A DNA stretch of 19,228 nucleotides from Casp-Chloro-G3 sp002816715 (GTDB taxonomy: Bacteria; Chloroflexota; Dehalococcoidia; Lucifugimonadales; UBA3495), in the NCBI GenBank assembly GCA_027623815.1, contig JAQBUV010000048.1, positions 1-19,228 on the forward strand, given 5' to 3'. The notes below the pieces were generated by a model. It searched no databases. It had not been told where the DNA came from and saw only the letters and a list, made by a program, of their open reading frames with translations. Position numbers and translations under genes: made by a program. How positions within the stretch are numbered: the stretch's first letter is position 1; each line of letters begins with the position of its first letter. This document shows positions 7,521-14,203 of the stretch, one piece after another.

Positions 7521-8014
7521 TGGCTGACAGCGAAGGTGTACTCACACAAGAACAAATAGACGCCATGCTTTCCGGCCGGGCGGTTGTCGCGGCAGCTCCG
7601 GCGGCGGCTCCTCCTGTTGAGGCAGCTCTGCCCCCGGTTAACCTTGCCCCCACCAACCTGGATGAGATTCGCGCTGCCAAGGAAAGGGAAGAGGCGTCAA
7701 CCGCAGCATCGGCAGCTAACAGCGGCGCCCTAATTGACCTGGCCGCCCGGGTAGCCCGGCTGGAAGCCTCGGCAAGTCAGGGTGGAGCAGGCGCTGCCGA
7801 CACCCAGGGAATGCTGGCCCAGATACAGGAACTGGCCGGTCAAGTGGCCAGCATGATGGCTGGCATGCAGGGCACCGTGGGTTACGCCGCCAAGCAGAAC
7901 TTTGTCTGCCGCAGTTGCCAGCAGCAGGGATTTGTAGCCGCCAAGCTCAACTGTACTTGCTGCGGCGAAGAGAACATGTGGGGCTGGTGGCCCCCCCAGC
8001 CACCCCAGCAGTAG
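7520..8014 (+). CDS. FliM-like CheY-binding peptide fused to a C-terminal zinc ribbon
   Basis: I do not recognise a named family. This 164-residue protein begins with LTQEQIDAMLSG (residues 8-19), closely matching the N-terminal motif of FliM and FliY (LSQxEIDALLxG) that binds phosphorylated CheY. An Ala/Pro-rich linker follows (about 20-55), then helical stretches likely to form a coiled coil (55-120), and a zinc ribbon with C130, C133, C145 and C148 (CxxC-x11-CxxC). The tail is WGWWPPQPPQQ. The FliM middle domain and the FliN domain are absent. A GGAGG motif precedes the ATG, which overlaps the stop of the HD-GYP-like gene. It is the last gene of the che cluster, so a role as a CheY-P output adaptor is a reasonable inference. 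Confidence 0.75.
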   Translation: MADSEGVLTQEQIDAMLSGRAVVAAAPAAAPPVEAALPPVNLAPTNLDEIRAAKEREEASTAASAANSGALIDLAARVARLEASASQGGAGAADTQGMLAQIQELAGQVASMMAGMQGTVGYAAKQNFVCRSCQQQGFVAAKLNCTCCGEENMWGWWPPQPPQQ

Positions 8015-8025
8015 GCTTTCTGCCC

Positions 8026-8895
8026 TTAATTATTGCTGGGTGAATTGCCAAAATAGACCTTGGTGTGGGGCCAGGGAATCTCAATGTTCTCCTGGTCAAA
8101 CCGCTCTTTAAGACGCTTGCGCAACTCACCGGTCAACGCCCACTGGCGAATCGGCTTGGTATCGCCCAGGATTTTAATGGCAATGCCGCTGTCACCCAAA
8201 TCGTCCACTCGCTCCACTTTGGGAGTAGTCAGCAGGTCTGGCCCCCAAACCAAGTCATCTTTCATCTCCTGACACACCCGGTTAATGACCCCTATGACGT
8301 GATCCAGGTTGGTGCTATAGGCCACCGAAACATCCAGGTTTATCCGCGACCAGTCTCGGGTCAGGTTGCTGGCCAGGGTGATGTTGCTGTTGGGGATAAC
8401 GTGCATCGTGCCGTCCAGGTCCCGCAGCACAGTGCGCCGCAGGCTCAGGTCGGCCACCAGACCGGCGATACCAGCCACCCGGGCAACCTCGCCAATCCGA
8501 TACCAGTCCTCCATGATAATGAAAAAACCGTGGAGGTAGTCCCGAATAATATTCTGCGCCGCAAAGCCCAAGGCCAGGGCCCCCACCCCCACGCTGGCCA
8601 GAATTGGAGTGATGTTCACCCCCACAGTGCCCAGAACCATCAAAAAAGCCACAATCCAGACCGCAAAAGTCAGGGCCTGCACCAGCGTTCTCGACAGAGT
8701 CTTGGAACGCAGGGCCAACTCATCAGGAGATTCTTCCCGAATCCGGGGAATACGGGCCTCAATAGCCCTGGGGATGGTCCGCTTGAGCAGGTACAAAAAG
8801 GCCGCCGCTGCTGCCAGTATTATTACGACCTTCACCGCACCGTCAATCAGACTGGATAAATCGTAGGTATAAAACTCCACAGAACCCCCCGTCAT
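8026..8895 (-). CDS. MscS-family small-conductance mechanosensitive channel
   Basis: MscS channels open under membrane tension to release solutes during osmotic downshock. The 289-residue protein has three predicted membrane helices (about 18-38, 70-91, 96-125). The last is the Gly/Ala-rich pore helix (SVGVGALALGFAAQNIIRDY) followed by GFFIIMEDWYRIGE, a clear MscS signature. The beta domain has RRTVLRDLDGTMHVIPNS. A cytoplasmic alpha/beta domain ends with IPWPHTKVYF. It is of the minimal MscS length and has no periplasmic extension. It converges with the zinc-ribbon gene with only 11 bp between the stops. It is probably a single-gene unit unrelated to chemotaxis. Confidence 0.93.
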   Translation of the reverse strand: MTGGSVEFYTYDLSSLIDGAVKVVIILAAAAAFLYLLKRTIPRAIEARIPRIREESPDELALRSKTLSRTLVQALTFAVWIVAFLMVLGTVGVNITPILASVGVGALALGFAAQNIIRDYLHGFFIIMEDWYRIGEVARVAGIAGLVADLSLRRTVLRDLDGTMHVIPNSNITLASNLTRDWSRINLDVSVAYSTNLDHVIGVINRVCQEMKDDLVWGPDLLTTPKVERVDDLGDSGIAIKILGDTKPIRQWALTGELRKRLKERFDQENIEIPWPHTKVYFGNSPSNN

Positions 8896-8967
8896 TTCAC
8901 CAGAGATTAGAGCAGCCTGAAAATCAGTCTAGTGACGGGCATCAGAGGTGTCAAACTAATACCTGGT

Positions 8968-9100
8968 GAGGGGCGGGGCTTAACCACCCCCTCTCCTTCG
9001 ACAAGCTCAGGACAGGTATACTCTCCCCTTGGCAAGTGGGAGAGAACCAGCCCCTTCCCCCTTGGCAAGGGGGAAGGTTGGGATGGGGGTCGTACTCCCC
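8968..9100. repeat. Composite hairpin repeat upstream of the pentapeptide-repeat gene
   Basis: This block fills much of the 295-bp gap between mscS and the pentapeptide gene. It contains CCTTCGACAAGCTCAGGAC (8997-9014 region), a motif common in dispersed bacterial repeats. Two palindromes follow: CTCTCCCCTTGG... pairing with ...GTGGGAGAG (9021-9044), and CCTTCCCCCTT with AAGGGGGAAGG (9053-9077). The CCCCTTGGCAAG core is shared with the copy inside acs (about 11453-11500) and resembles the hairpin at 17523-17547. The rest of the gap (8896-8967) shows nothing recognisable. Confidence 0.65.
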
Positions 9101-9103
9101 CCA

Positions 9104-9112
9104 TGCTATAAT
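9104..9112 (+). promoter_or_regulatory. Extended -10 promoter element for the pentapeptide gene
   Basis: TGCTATAAT is a perfect extended -10 box (TGnTATAAT). It sits right after the repeat block and 78 bp before the ATG at 9191. I see no good -35 at the usual distance, which is tolerated by extended -10 promoters. The same nine bases occur before acs (10702-10710). Confidence 0.55.
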
Positions 9113-9190
9113 CCTAGCTACACCCCCAATACCTACGCGCAATTTCCCCAGCAATAAACCGACCCCACCAGCCAGCCGGAGGAGCGGGCC

Positions 9191-10612
9191 ATGAACTTGG
9201 AGCACGTGGCGATAGTCAAACAAGGTAAGGCAGCTATTGATGAGTGGCGGCAGGCCAACCCCGGGCAACGGCTTGACCTGTCCGGGGCCGACCTGTCCGA
9301 GGCCAACCTGTTCGAGGCCAACCTGTCCGGGGCCGACCTGTCCGAGGCCAACCTGTTCGAGGCCAACCTGTCCGGGGCCGAGCTGTCCCGGGCCAACCTG
9401 ATCGGGGCCTACCTGTCCCGGGCCGACCTGTCCGAGGCCTACCTGTCCCAGGCCAACCTGTCCGGGGCCGACCTGATCGGGGCCAACCTGTCCCGGGCCG
9501 ACCTGATCGGGGCCAACCTGTCCCGGGCCAACCTGTCCCGGGCCGACCTGTCCGGGGCCTACCTGTCCCAGGCCAACCTGTCCGGGGCCGACCTGATCGG
9601 GGCCAACCTGTCCGGGGCCTACCTGTCCCAGGCCAACCTGTCCGAGGCCTACCTGTCCCAGGCCAACCTGTCCGGGGCCAACCTGTCCGGGGCCGAGCTG
9701 TCCCGGGCCGAGCTGATCGGGGCCTACCTGTCCCGGGCCTACCTGTCCCGGGCCGACCTGTCCCGGGCCGACCTGATCGGGGCCAACCTGTCCCGGGCCA
9801 ACCTGTCCCGGGCCGACCTGTCCGGGGCCGAGCTGTCCCGGGCCGACCTGTCCGGGGCCGAGCTAACCGGCGCTTACCTATATGGAACCGCCCGTGACGA
9901 CTGGAAAATCGACGGCATCAAATGCCGCTACGTATTCTGGGATTTGGCAGGTAAAGAACGCAGCCCACGGGACCGGGACCTGGCGCCGGGGGAGTTTGAG
10001 ATACTATACGCCCAACTGCCCACCATCGAGTATGTCTTTGAAAACGGCATGACTCCCCTGGACCCGCTGGTGATGGATCGGGTAGTACAGGCCATCAACC
10101 AGCAGAATCCTGAGTTTAAACTACAAATTGACTCCATCAACGCCCGGGGCATTTATCCTACCATCAAACTTACAGTGGCCCAAGAGGAGCAGAAAGGGGC
10201 GGCGTTGGAGGCGGTCACCCAGGAGTATCGAGAGACCAACGCCAAGCTGCAAGGGGCCAATGAGGCTCTCTCCGGCGTTATTGACCGGCTGATCCAACAC
10301 GGCATCGGCGGGCCGGTCACCATCGGCTCCGGCAGCAATGTGGCTCTTGGCTCCGGCGCTTCATTGACTATCAATACTGATGAGTACATCCACCACCTGG
10401 AAGAGATCGAGCAGGCCATCAAAGATGCCCCGCCGGAGTCCTTCATCCAAACTACCAAACAAGAAGCACTGGACACCGTTTCCGGCGCGGTCAAGGATGT
10501 CGCCAAAGGCAAAATGAAGGAAGCCGCCGAGGCGGTTACCCGGCTGGGGATAAAGCTTGGGCCTGGGCTGGCCACCAACGCTTTCCAGTTTTTCCAGAAT
10601 TTGCCGGGGTAG
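9191..10612 (+). CDS. Pentapeptide-repeat protein with a long C-terminal domain
   Basis: The protein of 473 residues starts after a good GGAGG motif. Residues 28-232 are about 41 consecutive pentapeptides of the form A-[DNYE]-L-[SFIT]-[GERQ], which should fold as a right-handed quadrilateral beta-helix. The C-terminal half begins with ARDDWKIDGIKCRYVFWDL and GEFEILYAQLPTIEYVF. It then has a predicted helical, possibly coiled-coil stretch (VTQEYRETNAKLQGANEAL), a Gly/Ser-rich segment (GPVTIGSGSNVALGSG) and a final helical region. Related pentapeptide proteins are often of unknown function; some mimic DNA and inhibit gyrase. No signal peptide or membrane helix is visible. The function is unknown, and a role in DNA binding or as a scaffold cannot be decided from sequence alone. 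Confidence 0.85.
   Translation: MNLEHVAIVKQGKAAIDEWRQANPGQRLDLSGADLSEANLFEANLSGADLSEANLFEANLSGAELSRANLIGAYLSRADLSEAYLSQANLSGADLIGANLSRADLIGANLSRANLSRADLSGAYLSQANLSGADLIGANLSGAYLSQANLSEAYLSQANLSGANLSGAELSRAELIGAYLSRAYLSRADLSRADLIGANLSRANLSRADLSGAELSRADLSGAELTGAYLYGTARDDWKIDGIKCRYVFWDLAGKERSPRDRDLAPGEFEILYAQLPTIEYVFENGMTPLDPLVMDRVVQAINQQNPEFKLQIDSINARGIYPTIKLTVAQEEQKGAALEAVTQEYRETNAKLQGANEALSGVIDRLIQHGIGGPVTIGSGSNVALGSGASLTINTDEYIHHLEEIEQAIKDAPPESFIQTTKQEALDTVSGAVKDVAKGKMKEAAEAVTRLGIKLGPGLATNAFQFFQNLPG
9286..9870 (+). repeat. 15-bp tandem repeat array, 39 units
   Basis: Thirty-nine uninterrupted 15-bp units run in register, each starting GGCC and containing CTG at positions 8-10. They differ only at about five positions, which alter the second, fourth and fifth amino acids of each pentapeptide. 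A 45-bp block of three units occurs twice in a row without change (9286-9330 and 9331-9375), which suggests recent duplication. Weaker units flank the array on both sides (9271-9285 and 9871-9885). Confidence 0.95.
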
Positions 10613-10615
10613 GGC

Positions 10616-10692
10616 ATCCTCGCCCCTTGTGGGAGAGGACAGAGGAGAGGGGTGTCACCCTCATCCCAGCCTTCTCCCTTGATGGGAGAAGG
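10616..10692 (+). repeat. Dispersed hairpin repeat, copy A (after the pentapeptide gene)
   Basis: The block contains CCCCTTGTGGGAGAGGAC, a GGGGTGTCACCCTCATCCC segment, and a perfect 9-bp hairpin CCTTCTCCC / GGGAGAAGG with loop TTGAT. Its reverse complement matches 14092-14170 with only a few differences. It may end transcription of the pentapeptide gene, but it lacks the T-run of a standard terminator. A dispersed element is the better reading. Confidence 0.75.
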
Positions 10693-10701
10693 AGTTCCCC
10701 G

Positions 10702-10710
10702 TGCTATAAT
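10702..10710 (+). promoter_or_regulatory. Extended -10 promoter element for acs
   Basis: TGCTATAAT, a perfect extended -10, lies about ten bases after repeat copy A and 60 bp before the acs start. It follows a C-run, as the same element does at 9104-9112. No well-placed -35 is evident. Confidence 0.55.
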
Positions 10711-10769
10711 CGCCGCAAATTTCCCACCACGAACTACATTACATTCCTATAACAGTGAGGGTGAGCGTT

Positions 10770-12701
10770 ATGGTACAGCAGGGACAGATTGACCACTTGC
10801 TTCAAGAGACTGGAGAAATTCCGCCGCCGCCGCACGTGGCCCGCCAGGCCACCCTGCAAGACTACAACCAGACCTACCAACGCTCTATCACCGACCCAGA
10901 GGGGTTCTGGGCCGAGGTCGCCTCAGAACTGGAATGGTTCAAGCCCTGGGATAAGGTCTTCCAGTGGGACTACCCCACCTTTCAGTGGTTTCTGGGCGGT
11001 CAGTGCAACATCACCGCCAACTGCCTGGATCGACACCTGAAGACCCCCACCAAGAACAAAGCGGCCTTCATCTGGCTGGGGGAGGACGGCACCGAGCGGG
11101 TGTTCACCTACGGAAGGCTGGCCCAACTGGTCAACCGCTTCGCCAACGGCCTAAAGTCGCTGGGCGTGGGCAAGGGCGACCGGGTGGTCATCTACATGCC
11201 CCTGTCCCCAGAGGGCGCCATCGCCATGCTGGCCTGCGCCCGCATCGGCGCGGTGCACAGCGTCGTCTACGCCGGATTCAGCATCGGCTCGCTGCGCGAC
11301 CGCATCATCGACGCTCAGGCCAAGGTGCTGATTACCGGCGACTACGGCTACCGTCGGGGCAACCGGGTAGACCTGAAGGGCATCGCCGACCAGGCGGTCA
11401 AGGATATCGACTTCCTGGAGCATGTGGTGGTCTGGCGTCGGGAGAAAGATACCACCCCCCTTTCGTCCCCCCTTGGCAAGGGGGGATTGAGGGGGGTCGA
11501 GGTTGACTTTGACGACCTGCTGGCCAGCGGCGACATTGAGTGTCCCGCCGAGGTCATGGAGTCGGAAGACCCGCTGTACATCCTCTACACCAGCGGCACC
11601 ACCGGCAAGCCCAAGGGCGTGCTGCACGTGCACGGCGGCTACATGGTGGGCACCTACTACCATTTCAAGACCTTCTGGGACGTGAAGGACGACGACGTTT
11701 TCTGGTGCACCTCCGACATCGGCTGGGTGGTCGGCCACAGCTACATCGCCTACGCGCCGCTCATCGCCGGGGCCACCACCATCTTCCGCGAAGGCGCGCC
11801 CGACTACCCCGGCCCTCACGTCTTCTATGAAATCATCGAAAAGTACGGCGTCAACGTCATCTTCACCGCGCCCACGCTGCTCCGCATGCTGATGCGCTAC
11901 GGCGAGGAGTACCCCCAGCAGTACAACCTGCGCTCGCTGCGCTTCCTGACCTGCGCCGGCGAGCCGCTGAACCCGGAGGCGCAACGCTGGGCCTACGAAC
12001 ACCTCTGCGGCAACGGCGAGTGGGGCTACCTGGTGGACAACTGGTGGCAGACTGAGACCGGCGGCCCCTGCCTGGGCACCCTGGCCAACATGACCTCCAA
12101 ACCCGGTCGGGTGGGCAAGCCCCTGCCCGGCGTCGAACTGGACATTGTCGACCGGGAGGGTCAGCCCATCGAGGAACCGAACAAGGGGGGTCTGCTGATC
12201 ATCAAGAAGCCCTTCCCCCACTTCTTCCGCACTGTCTACGGCGACCCGGATCGCTACGCCGAGAGCTGGAACACCATCCCCGGCGTCTACACCACCGGCG
12301 ACGTGGCCCTGCGCGACGCCGACGGCTACTACATGGTGGTGGGTCGCGCCGACGATGTGCTGAACGTGGCCGGACACCGCATCGGCTCGGCTGAGGTGGA
12401 GAGCGCTCTGGTGTCGCACCCGGCGGTGGCCGAGGCGGCGGTCATCGGCAAGCCCGACCCGCTGAAGGGCGAGTCGATCAAGGGCTTCGTGACCCTGCGG
12501 GTGGGCCACGACCCCTCGGACAAGATGGTCCACGACCTGCAACTGCACGTGCGCCAGGAGTTGGGGCCAATCGCCGTTCCCTCTGAAATCGAGTTTACGC
12601 CCACTCTGCCCAAGACCCGCTCCGGCAAGATTATGCGACGGCTGCTGAAGGCCCAGGAGTTGGGCTTAGACCCAGGGGACATTACGACGCTGGAGGAGTA
12701 G
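10770..12701 (+). CDS. acs: Acetyl-CoA synthetase (AMP-forming)
   Basis: The enzyme activates acetate to acetyl-AMP and then acetyl-CoA. Family motifs are clear: YTSGTTGKPKGV (from Y273), DNWWQTETGG (W425 region), YTTGDVALRDADGYY, VGRADDVLNVAGHRIG and the C-terminal TRSGKIMRR with K620, the lysine acetylated by Pat-type regulators in this family. The ATG at 10770 has GAGGGTGAG just upstream and gives MVQQGQIDHL; a GTG at 10755 would add five residues. The 643-residue length is near normal. Residues 228-243 are oddly encoded by a GC-rich palindromic repeat (TPLSSPLGKGGLRGV), in a surface-loop region before the ATP motif. It stands alone between a repeat and the PadR gene. Confidence 0.95.
   Translation: MVQQGQIDHLLQETGEIPPPPHVARQATLQDYNQTYQRSITDPEGFWAEVASELEWFKPWDKVFQWDYPTFQWFLGGQCNITANCLDRHLKTPTKNKAAFIWLGEDGTERVFTYGRLAQLVNRFANGLKSLGVGKGDRVVIYMPLSPEGAIAMLACARIGAVHSVVYAGFSIGSLRDRIIDAQAKVLITGDYGYRRGNRVDLKGIADQAVKDIDFLEHVVVWRREKDTTPLSSPLGKGGLRGVEVDFDDLLASGDIECPAEVMESEDPLYILYTSGTTGKPKGVLHVHGGYMVGTYYHFKTFWDVKDDDVFWCTSDIGWVVGHSYIAYAPLIAGATTIFREGAPDYPGPHVFYEIIEKYGVNVIFTAPTLLRMLMRYGEEYPQQYNLRSLRFLTCAGEPLNPEAQRWAYEHLCGNGEWGYLVDNWWQTETGGPCLGTLANMTSKPGRVGKPLPGVELDIVDREGQPIEEPNKGGLLIIKKPFPHFFRTVYGDPDRYAESWNTIPGVYTTGDVALRDADGYYMVVGRADDVLNVAGHRIGSAEVESALVSHPAVAEAAVIGKPDPLKGESIKGFVTLRVGHDPSDKMVHDLQLHVRQELGPIAVPSEIEFTPTLPKTRSGKIMRRLLKAQELGLDPGDITTLEE
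11453..11500 (+). repeat. In-frame palindromic repeat inside acs
   Basis: A perfect 9-bp hairpin TCCCCCCTT-GGC-AAGGGGGGA is flanked by an outer pair, ACCCCCCTTT on the left and TTGAGGGGGGT on the right. The same CCTTGGCAAGG core is found in the gap at 9021-9077. The unit is a multiple of three and keeps the acs frame open, adding about 16 residues. Confidence 0.8.
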
Positions 12702-12712
12702 GGGTAAAGGGA

Positions 12713-12741
12713 TTGACAGAGTCTCAGTCCATCAATATAAT
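12713..12741 (+). promoter_or_regulatory. Consensus sigma70 promoter for the PadR-type regulator
   Basis: TTGACA at 12713-12718 and TATAAT at 12736-12741 are both perfect consensus boxes with a 17-bp spacer. The start codon lies about 58 bp downstream of the -10. A promoter this strong usually needs a repressor, and operator-like repeats follow immediately. Confidence 0.85.
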
Positions 12742-12783
12742 ACTAAACAATGTATAGTAATGGCTATTTAGTAAAGTGGCTAT
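12742..12783 (+). promoter_or_regulatory. Candidate operator: inverted and direct repeats at the transcription start
   Basis: ACTAAA (12742-12747) and TTTAGT (12767-12772) form an inverted repeat. TAGTAA-TGGCTAT (12755-12767) recurs as TAGTAA-AG-TGGCTAT (12769-12783). The cluster covers the expected transcription start, where a repressor such as the PadR protein itself would block transcription. Autoregulation is my inference. Confidence 0.45.
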
Positions 12784-12798
12784 GGTAAGGATTATCCA

Positions 12799-13182
12799 AT
12801 GAGTTCAGACTCCATCCACGACGAAGCCTACTGGGAGAACCTGGTCAAGCGCAGCCTGTGCCGCTTCCTGCTGCTGGCCCAGCTAGCCAAGGGGCCGCTG
12901 CATGGCTACGGCGTCAATCAAGCCATCAAAGAAGCCTGCCAGGGCTGTTGTGAACCCACCGAGGCGATGGTCTACTCCACAATGAAAGAGTTGATGGAAG
13001 GCGGCTACGTCGATTGTCGCATGGAGGAGCACAGCGGTCGTCAACGTCGGGTCTGCTGGCTGACTCCCACCGGCGAAGAGTCCTTCCGCGCCGCTGGCCG
13101 GGTCTGGCAGAAGATGCTGCCCAAGATTCAGGAAACGGTGGAGTTAACGCTGACCAAGGCCGTGGTGGCTACTACCCCATAA
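12799..13182 (+). CDS. PadR-family transcriptional regulator, cysteine-rich
   Basis: The 127-residue protein has the PadR winged-helix layout: FLLLAQLAKGPLHGYGVNQAIKEA, then TEAMVYSTMKELMEGGYVD, and the wing GRQRRVCWLTPTGEE. It has six cysteines (C21, C47, C50, C51, C73, C86). The CQGCC cluster lies next to the recognition helix, where PadR proteins usually have a GCW or similar motif. The dense cysteines and the arsM gene downstream suggest that it senses arsenite or a similar thiophilic ligand. It starts at an ATG following TAAGGA. ArsR-type regulators are more usual beside arsM, so this pairing is less common. Confidence 0.85.
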   Translation: MSSDSIHDEAYWENLVKRSLCRFLLLAQLAKGPLHGYGVNQAIKEACQGCCEPTEAMVYSTMKELMEGGYVDCRMEEHSGRQRRVCWLTPTGEESFRAAGRVWQKMLPKIQETVELTLTKAVVATTP

Positions 13183-13195
13183 AGGTTCTAAATGT

Positions 13196-13249
13196 AAGGG
13201 CGCACCTGTGTGCGCGCCCAGGGCAGACACTTAGGTCTGCCCCTACGTG
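13196..13249 (-). repeat. Twin-hairpin dispersed repeat, copy 2 (between padR and arsM)
   Basis: This is the inverted counterpart of 5473-5525. It has hairpins GCGCAC/GTGCGC and GGGCAGAC/GTCTGCCC, the latter with an 8-bp stem. It separates the regulator from arsM, so it could modulate relative expression within the operon. Confidence 0.75.
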
Positions 13250-13282
13250 ACCGGGAAACTAGCTGAGTACAGGAGGTTCACA

Positions 13283-14071
13283 ATGGCAACCAATCAAGAG
13301 GAAATCAAAAAGTTAGTGCGTGAAAGGTACGGGGCCAAGGCCCGGGGAGTGATTGAGCTTGCGCCGGTGAGCAATGATGGCGCGGCCAATTGCGGCGACG
13401 CAGGCTGCTGCGGCCCGGAGGACCTGGACCGGGCGATGAAGCTCTACTCGGAGGGCCAGATTTCCGGTCTGCCCACCGAAGCGGTGGCTGCCTCGGCTGG
13501 CTGCGGCAATCCCACCGCGCTGGCTGGACTGAAGGCGGGGGAGCGGGTGCTGGACCTGGGTTCCGGCGGCGGCATCGACTGCTTCCTGGCCGCCCAGCAG
13601 GTGGGCGCGTCGGGCCACGTTATCGGCTTGGACATGACCCCCGACATGCTGGAGCTAGCCAGGAAGAACCAGGCCAACCTGGGCGTGACCAATGTCGAGT
13701 TCATCCACGGGGAGATTGAGCGGATACCCCTGCCCGACGCCAACGTGAACGTGGTTATCTCCAACTGCGTGGTCTGTCTCTCGCCGGACAAGGACGCGGT
13801 ATTCAGTGAGACTTTCCGGGTGCTGACTCCCGGCGGGCGCATCCATCTGTCCGACATGATGTCGCTGACCGACGAAGGGCCAGCCCGCACCGACCCAGAG
13901 GCGTGGACTGCCTGTATCGCCGGTGCCGAGCACCAGGACGTATACCTGGCGCGCCTGCGGAAAGCCGGTTTCGTGGACATTGAGACCGCCGATGAGAACG
14001 TGCGCTTCGACGATGAGGGCCTGCCCCTGAACGTGGCCAGCGTGAAGGTGGTAGCCCGCAAGCCGGTTTAG
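13283..14071 (+). CDS. arsM: ArsM-type arsenite S-adenosylmethionine methyltransferase
   Basis: ArsM methylates arsenite using S-adenosylmethionine. The SAM-binding motif is VLDLGSGGGIDC (89-100), followed by VIGLDMTPDML. The three conserved arsenic-binding cysteines are present: C74 in AGCGNP, C162 in SNCVVCLSPDK and C211 in WTACIAGA. An N-terminal cluster, C37, C42 and C43, is additional. The ATG at 13283 is chosen because AGGAGG lies at 13271-13276. A GTG at 13247 would add 12 residues from within the repeat region. The length of 263 residues is on the short side, and no C-terminal extension is seen. It follows the PadR gene and likely shares its promoter. Confidence 0.93.
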   Translation: MATNQEEIKKLVRERYGAKARGVIELAPVSNDGAANCGDAGCCGPEDLDRAMKLYSEGQISGLPTEAVAASAGCGNPTALAGLKAGERVLDLGSGGGIDCFLAAQQVGASGHVIGLDMTPDMLELARKNQANLGVTNVEFIHGEIERIPLPDANVNVVISNCVVCLSPDKDAVFSETFRVLTPGGRIHLSDMMSLTDEGPARTDPEAWTACIAGAEHQDVYLARLRKAGFVDIETADENVRFDDEGLPLNVASVKVVARKPV

Positions 14072-14091
14072 TTGGGGTGGCAGGATAAAAG

Positions 14092-14170
14092 CCCCTTCTC
14101 CCTTGATGGGAGAAGGCTGGGATGAGGGTGATACCCCTCACCTCAGTCCTCTCCCACAAGGGGAGAGTAT
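14092..14170 (-). repeat. Dispersed hairpin repeat, copy B (between arsM and dnaA)
   Basis: This matches copy A (10616-10692) in reverse complement. The CCTTCTCCC/GGGAGAAGG hairpin is conserved but its loop is TTGAT on this strand in both copies, so the hairpin is flipped relative to the rest of the unit. It lies between two convergent genes, where it could help end transcription. Confidence 0.75.
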
Positions 14171-14203
14171 GCCGCCCACTAAATACCTGGCCAGCGATGA
14201 ATC

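Noticed and set aside
8065..8859. 264-residue open frame on + across mscS
   Set aside because: It is the reverse shadow of an MscS channel whose pore signature is unambiguous.
9286..9870. Tandem array considered as CRISPR or minisatellite non-coding DNA
   Set aside because: There are no unique spacers, the period is 15 bp and the array is in frame inside a pentapeptide-repeat gene.
11151..12548. 465-residue open frame on the minus strand across acs
   Set aside because: It is antisense to a gene with all acetyl-CoA synthetase motifs. Its composition (rich in V, A, G, H, Q) is what GC-rich antisense frames give, and no domain is recognisable.
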